Assembly: GCF_011009015.1 (NCBI RefSeq)
Contig: NZ_CP048878.1
Location: 4,494,354 to 4,558,353 of the forward strand
Source: Spartinivicinus ruber
GTDB taxonomy: Bacteria; Pseudomonadota; Gammaproteobacteria; Pseudomonadales; Zooshikellaceae
DNA: 64,000 bases
Reading direction: 5' to 3'
The notes under the pieces were generated by a model. The model worked only from the letters and a program-made list of their open reading frames with translations, ran no database searches and was not told the DNA's origin. Position 1 is the stretch's first letter; each line of letters opens with the position of its first letter. Of the stretch, positions 34,676-44,937 are shown in pieces. The position numbers and the translations under genes were made by a program.

Positions 34676-36667
34676 ATGAAGCATCTAATAGTCACACTAA
34701 CTCTGGCTAAACATTATTTTAGTTTGACACTATTATTTATTGTCATTACCAGCCTTTTTTCTAACAGCTCATATGCAACCGATGATGAACTAAATGAGCT
34801 TTTGGAAATGGATTTAGAAGAACTGGTAACAATCACTATAGCATCAAAACGTGAAGAGCCTCATCATAATGCACCTGGCATTATCAGTGTTATTACCGCA
34901 AAAGATATTGCAAAGTTTGGTGCCCGCAATCTCAGGGATATTTTAAACCGACAAACCAGTTTTATGATGGTGGGAGGTCATGTACTACCTGAGTCTAGAG
35001 CAGCTCTAAGAGGGGTACTCAAAGCTCCTCAAGATAATCAGATACTTTATTTACTAAATGGTCGCCCAATATCCGACACTCAAAGTAGTAATGTCCATGT
35101 AGATCTGTTTTTAACGTTTCCCCTAGACATTATTGAGCAAATTGAAATTATTCGTGGACCAGGCTCAGTCTTATATGGCAGTAACGCTTTTAGCGGCATT
35201 ATTAATATCAAAACAAAATCAGTCGCTACCATCAACGATGGCTTATCTTTGAGTTACGGCTCATTTGCTACTAAATCTGCCAGCCTGCATGGTAGTGCCT
35301 CATTATCTGAAGGCTGGATAACAGGTGCCGTCCATGCAACCAACTTCGAAGGAGATGAGTTTACTAACATTAACGACCTTTCTGGACAAACAGACACCTA
35401 TCCGATGGGAGGCAAAGGAGCAAGTGCCGTATTTGTAATGGAGCTTGATAACTTTAAAGTGAATGGTTATATCAGTGATGCAGAACGAGACAACTTACTG
35501 GCTGATTTCCGGTTTCCCGCAGAGGAAGTAAGAACAAAACGAGTATCACTCGATTTTGGTCACCAATGGGATTTCACTGCCAATTGGTCCTTACAAAGTT
35601 ACTATGGGTACTTTAACAACTTTACCGACCTGTTCATTGCCCCCAATGGCTTAACCAATGAAGTTGATGGCACCCTGCATTCACTTGAATTTAATTTACA
35701 CGGCCAGCTTAATCAGCAAACTAACCTACTATTGGGTATTAACCCTTTATACTCTAAAGGAGAATTTGCTGAAGGAGAACTAAAAGGTGACTGGAGTACC
35801 TGGCAGTTTGGTCTTTATAGTCAAATTGACTACCAATTGTTTGACTGGTTAAAACTGGTTGGTGGCTTTCAGATAAATCGCCCCAAAGAATTATCTACTG
35901 ATACATCCCCACGAGCAGGGCTGATTTTCAACTTTAGTAATGGATGGGGTGGCAAAATCCTTTATGGCCAGGCATTTCGCAATGGCGAAGCTATTAATCG
36001 TTATTTTGATGGGAGTCTTGCTACAGCAAATAACTCACTCAAACCAGAAATGATTGATACTTTTGATGCTCAAGTTGCCTATAATGCTGATCACTACAAT
36101 ATAGCCCTGACTTATTACCATAGCCGTGTAACAGACATCCACAAACCAGTATTTATTCCTAATATCAATAAATTCCAAACAATCAATTCAGGCACAGTTG
36201 AAATTGACGGCATAGAGTTTGAAGCAGCCTGGCAACTCACTAAAACGCTAAGTGTCGTTACCAGTGCTAGCTATCAGACGAATAAAACCAATACTGGACT
36301 TAGAGATTCAACGTTTATACCAAACCTGATGGCTAAGCTGGGTATCTCCTATGAAAACCCAAAGGGATACAGTATTGCCTTATTTGATAGTTATTTTGGC
36401 AAACCCACCCCCCTGGATAAAGTGGCAGACTCTGCTCAAAATGTTAACCCTGAAGCAAACAGCCACCACTTGGTTACTGCTAACCTAGTGTTAAACTTAG
36501 GACAGGTATTTGATAAACCACAACTCAATAATGCTTCTTTCTCACTTTATCTAGATAACTTATTAGACGAAGAAGTATTTTTCCCAAATTTTTCTACCCA
36601 AACAGTTAATACCTCACCAAATAATCAAGGACGAGCGGTTTATGGAACAATAAAAGTGACTTTCTAA
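34676..36667 (+). CDS. TonB-dependent outer-membrane receptor
   Basis: The 663-residue protein has a signal peptide (about 1-35), the segment LNELLEMDLEELVTITIASK as a TonB-box-like lead, a plug domain with IRGPGSVLYGSNAFSGIINIKTK, and a barrel ending in VYGTIKVTF with a terminal phenylalanine. It is a paralogue of the receptor encoded divergently 230 bp away. A sensor kinase and YfiR-like gene follow on the other strand. The ligand is unknown; no Fur box was recognised between the two receptors. Confidence 0.9.
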   Translation: MKHLIVTLTLAKHYFSLTLLFIVITSLFSNSSYATDDELNELLEMDLEELVTITIASKREEPHHNAPGIISVITAKDIAKFGARNLRDILNRQTSFMMVGGHVLPESRAALRGVLKAPQDNQILYLLNGRPISDTQSSNVHVDLFLTFPLDIIEQIEIIRGPGSVLYGSNAFSGIINIKTKSVATINDGLSLSYGSFATKSASLHGSASLSEGWITGAVHATNFEGDEFTNINDLSGQTDTYPMGGKGASAVFVMELDNFKVNGYISDAERDNLLADFRFPAEEVRTKRVSLDFGHQWDFTANWSLQSYYGYFNNFTDLFIAPNGLTNEVDGTLHSLEFNLHGQLNQQTNLLLGINPLYSKGEFAEGELKGDWSTWQFGLYSQIDYQLFDWLKLVGGFQINRPKELSTDTSPRAGLIFNFSNGWGGKILYGQAFRNGEAINRYFDGSLATANNSLKPEMIDTFDAQVAYNADHYNIALTYYHSRVTDIHKPVFIPNINKFQTINSGTVEIDGIEFEAAWQLTKTLSVVTSASYQTNKTNTGLRDSTFIPNLMAKLGISYENPKGYSIALFDSYFGKPTPLDKVADSAQNVNPEANSHHLVTANLVLNLGQVFDKPQLNNASFSLYLDNLLDEEVFFPNFSTQTVNTSPNNQGRAVYGTIKVTF

Positions 36668-36805
36668 GCCACCTAACATTTTTAATATTATGTGCATACT
36701 CTACGCCAATGGTTTTTAGAATTTGTTGCGAGCAACGTAAGTGGAGGGAGTGCTTTGTTTGCAGGAGCAGTTAGCTACAAAGTGAAGTACATGCACCATT
36801 AGTTA

Positions 36806-38404
36806 TTAATCTATGGGAAATTCAATATCATACTGTATCCCTTCTCCTTGCTGGCTTTTCACTTTAATAGTCCCTTTTAACCCTTGGGTAACCAAATTAT
36901 AAATAATATAAGTGCCTAATCCACTACCACCTTGCCCACGTTTAGTGGTAAAGAAAGGCTCAAATAACTTTTGCAACTGCTCCTTGGCTAAGCCTTTACC
37001 ATTATCTTGATATTGAATTTTTATCTGAGAGTCTGATCGATGCACATCTATTTTTATTAACCCTTTTTCTTTATTCTCAAAACCATGGATTAAGGAGTTT
37101 ATGATTAAGTTAGTAAAAATCTGCGATAAGATGCCAGGATGGCTAGTAATAATCATCTCTGCATCGCAATCAACTTCAATTTCATGTTTTACTCGTTTTA
37201 GCTTTGGCCGCAGTGATAAAATTATTTCATCTAAATATTCTTTCACTTTAAATGTTCTTACCTGCTCGCTTGATTGGTCAACTGCCACTTGCTTAAAGCT
37301 ACGTACTAAATCCGCCGCACGCTGTAAATTAGAAAACAACAGTTGACAGCTTTGCTTAGCGTTTTCAACAAACTCTTCTAACATTTCAGCCGAAAGGGTT
37401 TCCTGCTCATAGGCTTTAGCTAGATTATTGACTGCCTCTTGTAAAAATGTAATAGATGTAACCCCTATGCCGATTGGCGTGTTAATTTCATGGGCTACTC
37501 CCGCCACCAACTCTCCTAACGAAGCCATTTTTTCCCGTTCCACCAGCTGTTGCTGTGAGGTATTTAATTGTTGTAAGGTAGTTCGCAATTCAAGATTAGA
37601 GGTTTCCAGCTCATAGGTTCTCGCTGCAACTTTTTGTTCCAACTCCTCATTTAGTTGTTTCATTTCCTGTTCAACCTGATTTTTTTCGGCTAAGTAAGTT
37701 TGGATTTCCTCCATCATCATATTAAAAGTTTCAGCCAACTTCGCTAATTCATCATTGGAAACAACAGGTACCCGTAATGTATAATCCTTACGCTCAGTGA
37801 CATTACGAGTTACATCCATCAGAGAGTGGATTGGCTCTGTCACTACCCGTTGAAAACGTATTGCAATTAAAAAGGCAATCCCCAGAGCAATTAACGCTAT
37901 CAAGGAGCTTGCCTGACTACTTGCTATCAATATGTCTGAAAGCTGACGAATCTCCGCCTGAATAAACAGATACCCCAACATTTCCCCTTCAAACTCAATA
38001 GGCTTAGTCAGGCGAATATGGCGCGTTTCTTCCTTCATTGACAGATAATTCATATGATTGTTAATGGCTGGGAGTGTATCACCTGGTCTGACATAATTCG
38101 CAAAGGTATCAGTTTGATTAGTCAATGGATCAGTGCGATAGATAATCACTGCTTGGATTCCTGGCTCAGACTCTAAGGTTTGCAATATCAAGTTTGCTGT
38201 GGTGACTTCACCAAAAGTCAATGCCGGAATAATATTAACTGAAATTAATTTTGCTTGAGTTTCTACTGTTTTTATCGTGTTAGTTTTAATTCGCTTAACT
38301 TCTAGATAAGTCAAAATTCCTGTAGACAACAGTAAAGCAACACAGGAAGCTCCCATTGCCAACAAAATGATTTTTTCTTTAATAGAGTGAAACCCACTAA
38401 ACAT
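36806..38404 (-). CDS. Membrane sensor histidine kinase (HAMP-HisKA-HATPase)
   Basis: The 532-residue protein has TM1 (about 10-32), a periplasmic region of about 125 residues, TM2 (about 161-183), a HAMP domain (184-236), a coiled coil (about 235-295), the H-box with H305 in AGVAHEINTPIG, and an ATPase domain with N-box NLIINSLIHG and G-box GGSGLGTYI. It is the HAMP-type kinase commonly found next to YfiR-like proteins and TonB receptors. No response regulator is adjacent on this strand; the HD-GYP regulator 4 kb away is a possible partner. Confidence 0.92.
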   Translation of the reverse strand: MFSGFHSIKEKIILLAMGASCVALLLSTGILTYLEVKRIKTNTIKTVETQAKLISVNIIPALTFGEVTTANLILQTLESEPGIQAVIIYRTDPLTNQTDTFANYVRPGDTLPAINNHMNYLSMKEETRHIRLTKPIEFEGEMLGYLFIQAEIRQLSDILIASSQASSLIALIALGIAFLIAIRFQRVVTEPIHSLMDVTRNVTERKDYTLRVPVVSNDELAKLAETFNMMMEEIQTYLAEKNQVEQEMKQLNEELEQKVAARTYELETSNLELRTTLQQLNTSQQQLVEREKMASLGELVAGVAHEINTPIGIGVTSITFLQEAVNNLAKAYEQETLSAEMLEEFVENAKQSCQLLFSNLQRAADLVRSFKQVAVDQSSEQVRTFKVKEYLDEIILSLRPKLKRVKHEIEVDCDAEMIITSHPGILSQIFTNLIINSLIHGFENKEKGLIKIDVHRSDSQIKIQYQDNGKGLAKEQLQKLFEPFFTTKRGQGGSGLGTYIIYNLVTQGLKGTIKVKSQQGEGIQYDIEFPID

Positions 38405-38446
38405 TAGTATATAACCATCATTTATTGTGCCTACAACTGATATCCC

Positions 38447-39031
38447 TTAAAACGTCTTAGTAATCATCAATAGTCGTGCCTGCAATTTCACCGAACTTTG
38501 TTCCAGCGCCTGACGATTGATAAAAATATTCAATTTCTTGTCAACCAAAATAAGTGCAACCATTCCACCACTGGTTAAAAAGCCTTTGTTCCCTCCGACC
38601 AACAGCGTATTGGTAAGTAGGCTGGTATTACGTTTTAAAATTTGATTAATGTTGCCATTGGTAAAATAAAGCATATGGCAATGCTGACCTTCTTTTATCA
38701 ACCTGACTAATGCAGACTCAGAAGATACTGAAAAAACATCTAGTGGTCGTTGCTGGGTCTTTTTCCCTTTTAACTTGCCTAAAATAGCTGCCAAACCCAA
38801 TTGGTCAGGACCGTATAAGCATAAGTTCACTGTGGAATCTTTGTTTTTAAAGGTAGATTCTGGCCAGATAACAAATTTGCTGATTTTATAAATAAACGCT
38901 GCCGTTACATTAGCTAAGCCGCGATCAGCGCCTTGGCTAACTGCAGGTAACCATGCCGTCACTAGCAGGATAGCTACCAAGAATATCTCTCTTACATATT
39001 GCTGAGTTGCCAGGCTGAACCGCATGCACAC
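38447..39031 (-). CDS. YfiR-family (DUF4154) periplasmic protein
   Basis: The 194-residue protein has a signal sequence (about 1-35) and the YfiR/HmsC pattern: ANVTAAFIYKISKFVIWPESTF, a NLCLYGPDQLG strand, CHMLYFTNG and GGMVALILVDKKLNIFINRQALEQSSVKLQARLLMI. YfiR restrains the diguanylate cyclase YfiN from the periplasm in Pseudomonas; here no cyclase is adjacent but the kinase gene follows 42 bp downstream, so it may gate the kinase instead. The pair is probably one operon. Confidence 0.85.
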   Translation of the reverse strand: MCMRFSLATQQYVREIFLVAILLVTAWLPAVSQGADRGLANVTAAFIYKISKFVIWPESTFKNKDSTVNLCLYGPDQLGLAAILGKLKGKKTQQRPLDVFSVSSESALVRLIKEGQHCHMLYFTNGNINQILKRNTSLLTNTLLVGGNKGFLTSGGMVALILVDKKLNIFINRQALEQSSVKLQARLLMITKTF

Positions 39032-39203
39032 GCCACTAGTGAGCTGAATTGAAGGAGAAAGCTATGGAAAAGTATAAATGCTAGCCCGAATTTTTCCTCA
39101 GTTATCAAGGTTGCTGGGGGTTACAGGCTGCATTTTCTAACAAGCCTTGGTAGAAAGCCTAGACTTAAGGGAGATGAAAATAGATTGAGCCAAAAAGCTG
39201 CTT

Positions 39204-40121
39204 TTAAAAGATAGAGCGTCCCAATCTTGAGGTAAACAGTTCTAGTGCCGCTGTGCCTGCTAATGAGTTACCCGATTTATTAAGCTCAGGAGACCATACA
39301 CAAACGGTGAGTTCACCAGGCACAATACCAATAATGCCGCCACCCACACCGCTCTTGCCAGGAATGCCTACCCGATAAGCAAAATCACCAGCTTCATCAT
39401 ATAGCCCACAAGTCACCAGCAATGCATTGATTTGCTTAGTTTGTCTCGGGCTGATCAGTGGCTTTTTCCAACCCAATGGGCGCCCCTGATTGGCTAAATA
39501 AATGAAGGTTTTCGCCAAATCCACACAACTCATTTTTAACGCACAGTAGCTGAAGTAGGAGCGCAGAACATCTTCCACCCGGTTAGAGAAGTTACCAAAT
39601 GACTTCATCAAGTAAGCAATGGCAGCATTGCGATCACTATGCTGATACTCTGACCGTGCCACTCGTTTATCAGAGATAATCGCTGGATCATCTGCCAACT
39701 CTCTCACTAGCTCCAGCATTCGATGCTTTGGTGCTGATAAACGACTTTGCAGTACGTCACTAACAACCAAGGCACCCGCATTAATAAATGGGTTACGAGG
39801 GATGCCCTTCTCATATTCCAACTGAACCAACGAGTTAAATGACAACCCAGAAGGTTCTTTACCCACGCGCTCCCAGAGTTCATCTCCTACCCGATTAATC
39901 GCCAAAGTCAGGCTAAGCACTTTAGAGATACTCTGAATAGAAAACAGCTCATCTGCATCGCCTGCTTTAAACACTTCGCCATCCACCGTACAAACAGCTA
40001 TTCCCAAGCGGTCAGCAGGCACTTCTGCTAATGCAGGAATATAGTCAGCAACTTTGCCCTGACCAATCAGTGGCTTTACTTCAGCGATAATGTCATCGAG
40101 CGTACTTTGCATGATGGGCAT
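39204..40121 (-). CDS. glsA: Glutaminase
   Basis: The protein of about 305 residues matches bacterial serine-dependent glutaminase: [25 protein letters not shown] with the S-x-x-K catalytic pair, and later [12 protein letters not shown]. It hydrolyses glutamine to glutamate and ammonia. ATG 40121 is chosen because GAGG lies about 11 bp upstream and the conserved region starts shortly after; ATG 40151 is possible but would add residues absent from relatives. Confidence 0.93.
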   Translation of the reverse strand: MPIMQSTLDDIIAEVKPLIGQGKVADYIPALAEVPADRLGIAVCTVDGEVFKAGDADELFSIQSISKVLSLTLAINRVGDELWERVGKEPSGLSFNSLVQLEYEKGIPRNPFINAGALVVSDVLQSRLSAPKHRMLELVRELADDPAIISDKRVARSEYQHSDRNAAIAYLMKSFGNFSNRVEDVLRSYFSYCALKMSCVDLAKTFIYLANQGRPLGWKKPLISPRQTKQINALLVTCGLYDEAGDFAYRVGIPGKSGVGGGIIGIVPGELTVCVWSPELNKSGNSLAGTAALELFTSRLGRSIF

Positions 40122-40440
40122 ATACGTCTTTACCTCATAAACATTTGGCACTACAGCTATTTAGCAACAAGCTAAGTCCCTCGGGGCGCGCCATCATACC
40201 GAGAAAACCAGTGCCAAAACAACTTTTTTTAGATTCCTAAACACCAGTTAACTTATTCAGACTATATAGTAGCCACTAACAGCTTGTTATTATGTTTGTC
40301 TTGCTTGGGATACTGGTTATTTTCAGTTAAATTACATTTCGTCTTATGTGGCTTACTCATAATTAATAACCACATCAACACCACATATTCATATTTTTAT
40401 TGAGAATACAGCTCTTTTTAGTCCCAATGGAGGGGAATAC

Positions 40441-41028
40441 ATGTTAAGAAATACAAACTTACGCTACGGTGCTATTGCTAAATGGTTACACTGGTTAACA
40501 GCACTTGGCTTTTTGGCTGCCTATATAAGTGTCTATTACCGTCACTGGTTTACTGAGCCTAAAACAGAAGCCACTTTAACAGCTTTACACCTGCATCTTT
40601 CTTTTGGGGTTTCAATTGGTATTTTCGTTTTACTAAGAATTACCTGGCGCTTTACTAACCCCACCCCTAAACCTGCACCAGGCAGCAGGTGGGAACATAT
40701 GGCTGCAAAAGCAGGTCATTTTGCACTCTACTTTTTTATGATTGCCATGCCTTTAACCGGCTATATGGGTACCCATGATGATACCCAGTTTTTCTTTTTA
40801 TTTAATATTCCCCAATTTGCCCATACCCCATTATTTGACTGGTGGGTTGTTGATCAACTAGGCATGACATTTAAAGAGTTTGAAAAGCCAATCGATTTTT
40901 TTCACAAACAAATTGGTGGCCAATATTTAGTTTGGATGCTCATTGTCGTACATATCTTAGCGGCTTTTTACCATCACTGGATTAAACTGGATGATACATT
41001 ACAAAAAATGCTGCCAAGTAAAGCCTAA
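40441..41028 (+). CDS. cybB: Cytochrome b561-type membrane protein
   Basis: The 195-residue protein has four membrane helices. Histidines suited to bind two b-type hemes lie in WLHWLTAL (helix 1), LHLHLSFG (helix 2), GHFALYF (helix 3) and VVHILAAFYHHWI (helix 4). It matches the CybB/YodB family, which passes electrons between quinol and periplasmic acceptors. A strong GGAGGGG ribosome site precedes ATG 40441. It stands alone. Confidence 0.9.
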   Translation: MLRNTNLRYGAIAKWLHWLTALGFLAAYISVYYRHWFTEPKTEATLTALHLHLSFGVSIGIFVLLRITWRFTNPTPKPAPGSRWEHMAAKAGHFALYFFMIAMPLTGYMGTHDDTQFFFLFNIPQFAHTPLFDWWVVDQLGMTFKEFEKPIDFFHKQIGGQYLVWMLIVVHILAAFYHHWIKLDDTLQKMLPSKA

Positions 41029-41127
41029 ATCAAAGTTAGCCCACAGGAGTATTTCTTTAGCCAACAACTGACGTTACACTGGACTGCAATCGCAAAATAA
41101 AATAAGCACAATAAATGGAATTACCTC

Positions 41128-42357
41128 ATGACCGACAATCAAGACCCCGTTGAACGGATGGCAACTGCCCGCCATGAATTTGGAGAGCATGGTGGTGTTA
41201 ATATGTCCATCGAAGCAAGCACTACATTTACCGTGATGGAGGCAGACACACTACCTGCAATTTTCCAGGGGGAAAAAGGCCCAAACCAAGGTGGCTGCTA
41301 TTTATATGGACGACACTTCAATCCCACTGTCTATAACTTAGGCCAGCAACTCGCCGCTTTAGAAGGCACAGAAGCTGGCTATTGCACGGCAAGTGGTATG
41401 AGCGCTATCAGCTCAACACTTATTCAACTGTGTCAACCGGGCGATGAAATTATTGCCGCTAACTCAATCTATGGTGGTACTTTTGCGTTACTGCATGACT
41501 TGCTACCCGCCAAAAATAATATTAATACCCGCTTTGTTGATATAACTGATCTCAAAGCCGTCAAAGCAGCTATTACTGAAAAAACCAAAGTTATTTATAC
41601 TGAAACACTCTCTAACCCTACACTACGGGTAGCACCTTTACCTTTACTGGCTAAGATTGCTCAACAACATAAACTCACATTAGTGGTGGACAATACCTTT
41701 AGCCCACTCATTATTAATCCCATTAATCTGGGTGCTGATATTGTTTTACATAGTCTAACCAAGTTCATTAATGGAGCATCAGACACTATTGCAGGGGCCA
41801 TTTGTGCACGACAAGATTTTATACTAGATATGATGGACTTACACCAAGGTACTTTAATGCTGTTGGGACCAACCATGGATCCAGAAATCGCATTCAGAAT
41901 CAGTATGCGCCTACCTCACCTGCCCTTGCGAATTAAAGAACATAGCCTGCGCGCTCGATTTATTGCCAACAAACTAACTGAAAATGGTATTAAAGTGAAT
42001 TACCCTGGCTTACCCACCCACCCAGACCACCAGCTGTTTAAAGAGATTGCCAATCTTGAATACGGCTTTGGTGGTATCCTAACCCTGGATATGGGCACCG
42101 AAACCAAAGCCAACGAACTCATGAACTGCCTACAAAATGAGTTTCAGTTTGGGTATATGGCTGTTAGCTTAGGTTATTTTGACACGTTAATGTCTTGTTC
42201 TGGCAGCTCTACTTCAAGTGAACTCAGTGAAGAAAACAAACAAAGTGCTGGAATTAGTCCAGGCTTAATTAGACTGGCGATTGGCTATACAGGCTCAGCA
42301 GAACAGCGCTGGCAACAACTCAGTAGTGCACTAAAGAAAATTGATGCTTTAAAATAA
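41128..42357 (+). CDS. PLP-dependent trans-sulfuration enzyme, methionine gamma-lyase-like
   Basis: The 409-residue protein belongs to the Cys/Met metabolism PLP family: YGRHFNPTVYNLGQQLAALEG, the SGMSAISSTLIQL turn, VDNTFSPLIINPINLGADIVLHSLTKFINGASD with the Schiff-base lysine, and the C-terminal LIRLAIGYTG arginine loop. Similarity to methionine gamma-lyase and cystathionine synthase/lyase types is shared; the precise reaction cannot be fixed from sequence. It is a single gene. Confidence 0.82.
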   Translation: MTDNQDPVERMATARHEFGEHGGVNMSIEASTTFTVMEADTLPAIFQGEKGPNQGGCYLYGRHFNPTVYNLGQQLAALEGTEAGYCTASGMSAISSTLIQLCQPGDEIIAANSIYGGTFALLHDLLPAKNNINTRFVDITDLKAVKAAITEKTKVIYTETLSNPTLRVAPLPLLAKIAQQHKLTLVVDNTFSPLIINPINLGADIVLHSLTKFINGASDTIAGAICARQDFILDMMDLHQGTLMLLGPTMDPEIAFRISMRLPHLPLRIKEHSLRARFIANKLTENGIKVNYPGLPTHPDHQLFKEIANLEYGFGGILTLDMGTETKANELMNCLQNEFQFGYMAVSLGYFDTLMSCSGSSTSSELSEENKQSAGISPGLIRLAIGYTGSAEQRWQQLSSALKKIDALK

Positions 42358-42416
42358 CACTTAAGGGGCTGAAGTGGCTAAATATAGGCCACTGCCCATC
42401 TATAAAAAAATAAGCG

Positions 42417-43022
42417 CTAACCAATTTCTTTTAATAGGGACCGTAAACCATCACCATCTACAAGCGTGAGGTCGTTAGTTTGAGCAAACTCAATCGCTGG
42501 TCGGGTATAAGTACCTGAGGTCACAAAAATACCTTTGTGGGCTCTTTTTGCTGTTATCACTCCTAATAGCTCTCTAACAGGTTTAACTCCAACTTTGCTA
42601 TTCTTCCAGTGCTTACATTGCACTAAAGTTACTTGCGCCCCTTTTTTCAATACCACATCAATTCCATCATCAGCAGAGCCTTCTGTTACCTGAACACGGT
42701 ATCCCTTGCGCCGATAAGCTTCTGCCACTAACAATTCAAATTCTCGCCAGCTAATCTTGCAGATATCTTTACCTTTAAACTGAAGCTTAATCCGACCAGA
42801 GCGCCCCCTAAACAAATAAATAATTAGCTCAAATACAGCCAATGCCAGCATCACCAGCGCAGTATTCTTGGCGTAAGGCTCAATAGACGTCACCAGTCTT
42901 TCAATAAGCCCAATAGAGAAGTTTTGGTCAGGCAAGTAGTAAGCCATTAAACTGTAGAAAATAGGGGCTAAAAGTAGAAAAGCCCACCAGGGTAGAATTA
43001 AACAAGCACGTATTGAGGCCAT
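42417..43022 (-). CDS. Membrane-anchored Mrr-type restriction endonuclease-like protein
   Basis: The 201-residue protein has two N-terminal membrane helices (about 8-30 and 50-70) and a C-terminal Mrr catalytic domain of PD-(D/E)XK type: FELLVAEAYRRKGYRV, D-G-I-D in the middle and Q-C-K-H in LVQCKHWKNS. Such proteins are common in gammaproteobacterial chromosomes and uncharacterised. Its membrane position argues against a classic restriction role. No methyltransferase is nearby. Confidence 0.75.
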   Translation of the reverse strand: MASIRACLILPWWAFLLLAPIFYSLMAYYLPDQNFSIGLIERLVTSIEPYAKNTALVMLALAVFELIIYLFRGRSGRIKLQFKGKDICKISWREFELLVAEAYRRKGYRVQVTEGSADDGIDVVLKKGAQVTLVQCKHWKNSKVGVKPVRELLGVITAKRAHKGIFVTSGTYTRPAIEFAQTNDLTLVDGDGLRSLLKEIG

Positions 43023-43201
43023 AAAAGCTATTTTATTTTGTTCTTCTAAGACGATATCAAAGGGTTAAATACGACATATTATGCATAAAAACCCGCACTT
43101 GTCCCAACAAAGTTCAAACTTCCCTCTCCTGACATATAGGTGGCAGGAGAAGGTCAGTATAATAGAGTGTTATCACTTAACTCTTCTTGTAGGTAGTGGA
43201 A

Positions 43202-43894
43202 ATGCGTCGATCAGACAGACTGTTTCAAATTGTGCAAATTATCCGTCACCGTCAATGGACGACTGCAGCCTATTTAGCTGAGCGACTGGAAGTTTCTGAG
43301 CGTACTATTTACCGAGATATGCAGGACTTACAATTAAGTGGTGTGCCAGTAATTAGTGAAGCAGGCTATGGTTATCAACTGGATCAAAGTTTTAACTTTC
43401 CTCCTTTACAGTTTACGGAGGAAGAGTTAACAGCATTGGTGCTTGGCTTACAGCTCACCATGCAATGCACCGATCAACAGCTCCATGATGCAGCTGAATC
43501 AGTCCTAAACAAAGTAAAAGAAAATATCCCGGCTAGGCTGTTAGCCAAGCTTCAACAGACACCTCTTGGTGTCCCTTTTCCGTTACATGACAAACAAGTC
43601 AGTGAACGTATTGAACCTCTGCGGAAGGCCACCATTGAAAAGAAAAAAGTAGTCATTGATTACCTTGATGAAAAGCAGCAATCCAGCCATCGAACCATTC
43701 GACCACTACAGCTCTATTTCTGGGGAAAAGTCTGGACACTGACCACTTGGTGTGAATTAAGAAATGACTTTAGAAATTTTCGACTGGACCGAATCCAACA
43801 GCTTACTTTACAAAACAGCTACTTTATTGATGAACCTGGCAAACAACTCAGCGACTTTATCACCTTGATGTCGACAAAAGATAACACTGACTAA
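43202..43894 (+). CDS. YafY-type HTH/WYL transcriptional regulator
   Basis: The 230-residue protein has an N-terminal HTH_11 winged helix (about 3-60: DRLFQIVQIIRHRQWTTAAYLAERLEVSERTIYRDMQDL) and a C-terminal WYL domain (about 140-210). WYL domains bind small ligands or nucleic acid. ATG 43202 is chosen over the in-frame GTG 43196, with AGGT about 8 bp upstream. The targets are unknown; the neighbours on both sides face the other way. Confidence 0.85.
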   Translation: MRRSDRLFQIVQIIRHRQWTTAAYLAERLEVSERTIYRDMQDLQLSGVPVISEAGYGYQLDQSFNFPPLQFTEEELTALVLGLQLTMQCTDQQLHDAAESVLNKVKENIPARLLAKLQQTPLGVPFPLHDKQVSERIEPLRKATIEKKKVVIDYLDEKQQSSHRTIRPLQLYFWGKVWTLTTWCELRNDFRNFRLDRIQQLTLQNSYFIDEPGKQLSDFITLMSTKDNTD

Positions 43895-43933
43895 GTGCTA
43901 TCTTTTGAACCTAATCCAGAGTGCTCGATGGAA

Positions 43934-44416
43934 TTAAATCATTAGAAATACAATAAGCAGAACAGCCAGCAGTGCCCCATTAACACCCAAGCAGATATTA
44001 CGCCACTGGTTAAAGTCTTTATCTGCACCAAACTTTTGTTGCTGTAACAATTCATAGCTTTGATTAATTTGTGGTGCCATATAGCCCCAAGCAAATAAGC
44101 AAACGCCTACCACCGCAACTAATAATACTGTGCCTAAAAACATAGGCTGGGTTTGTAAAAAGCTCAATAGCACTGATAACAAGGCCACACCACCCAGAGC
44201 GGGGTAAGCCATCGGCATCACTTGCTTGATCAATAATTGCTCATGCTCAACAGATAATCGTTGATATATTTGAGGCACTGTTACCAGGGTTAATATAATG
44301 ACACTTGCCATTAACCCGAAGGTTAATAAGCCTAATAAAAATGCCATGACCATCAGCCAATTCTCCTGCTTGTCGTGTATTTTCTCTTTCTCAAACTCAC
44401 TTAGCTTTAAAGCCAC
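43934..44416 (-). CDS. Four-helix membrane protein of unknown function
   Basis: The 160-residue protein has four membrane helices (about 22-47, 73-90, 92-112, 140-160) with a charged N terminus and a short loop (QSYELLQQQKFGADKDFNQW) before the last helix. No family is recognised. It is convergent with the WYL regulator, and its start ATG 44416 has no obvious Shine-Dalgarno. Confidence 0.6.
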   Translation of the reverse strand: MALKLSEFEKEKIHDKQENWLMVMAFLLGLLTFGLMASVIILTLVTVPQIYQRLSVEHEQLLIKQVMPMAYPALGGVALLSVLLSFLQTQPMFLGTVLLVAVVGVCLFAWGYMAPQINQSYELLQQQKFGADKDFNQWRNICLGVNGALLAVLLIVFLMI

Positions 44417-44937
44417 TGCTTTTTGCTATAAAGTCAACACAGCAGCCGCTTGTTACAATATTTGTTAAATATGGATAAGTATCACACACCTGAAAACCCA
44501 GCAACCCCCTGCTACATTCAATTGATTAGCAGTAAAAAGCACTATTAAAGAGACTTTGTTCTTCAAAGCTTTTTAAACCAAATGGTAGTGCTTGAGTTGC
44601 ATGTATAAGCGTTTTGTGACAGCCTCCATGGCACTAAGAAAGTCCTTGAGTTGAGTTTATTGCTGTTAGTTAAATAGAACAGCGGTTAAGAGAGCGTACT
44701 TTGAGTGCTCAACAGCCAAGCCGACCTTTTAAACACCACTGTCTTAGGCTGCATTTATACTACATAGTGTCGTAATAAAATGATGAATACATCTCCTTTC
44801 TCAATTTAAGGGACCAACGTTTTATTAAAAAGCGAGTTCAGGCACATTCCGTACATTCATCTGGCCAATACATTCAACATTCAGGTTAACAGCGCAACTT
44901 TGAGCTTTACATTAGCAATTACACAATCAGGTTTTTA
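44417..44937. other. 521-bp noncoding stretch
   Basis: No credible open frame, RNA fold or repeat is visible. It separates two divergently arranged genes and must hold the promoters of both, although no clear -35/-10 pair was found. Confidence 0.4.

Noticed and set aside
36668-36805. Possible fragment of a dispersed repeat between the TonB receptor and the sensor kinase
   Set aside because: No second copy was found in the window by eye, so a repeat cannot be supported.
42417-43022. Restriction-modification system
   Set aside because: The Mrr-like protein is membrane-anchored and has no methyltransferase or specificity subunit nearby, so a defence role cannot be claimed.
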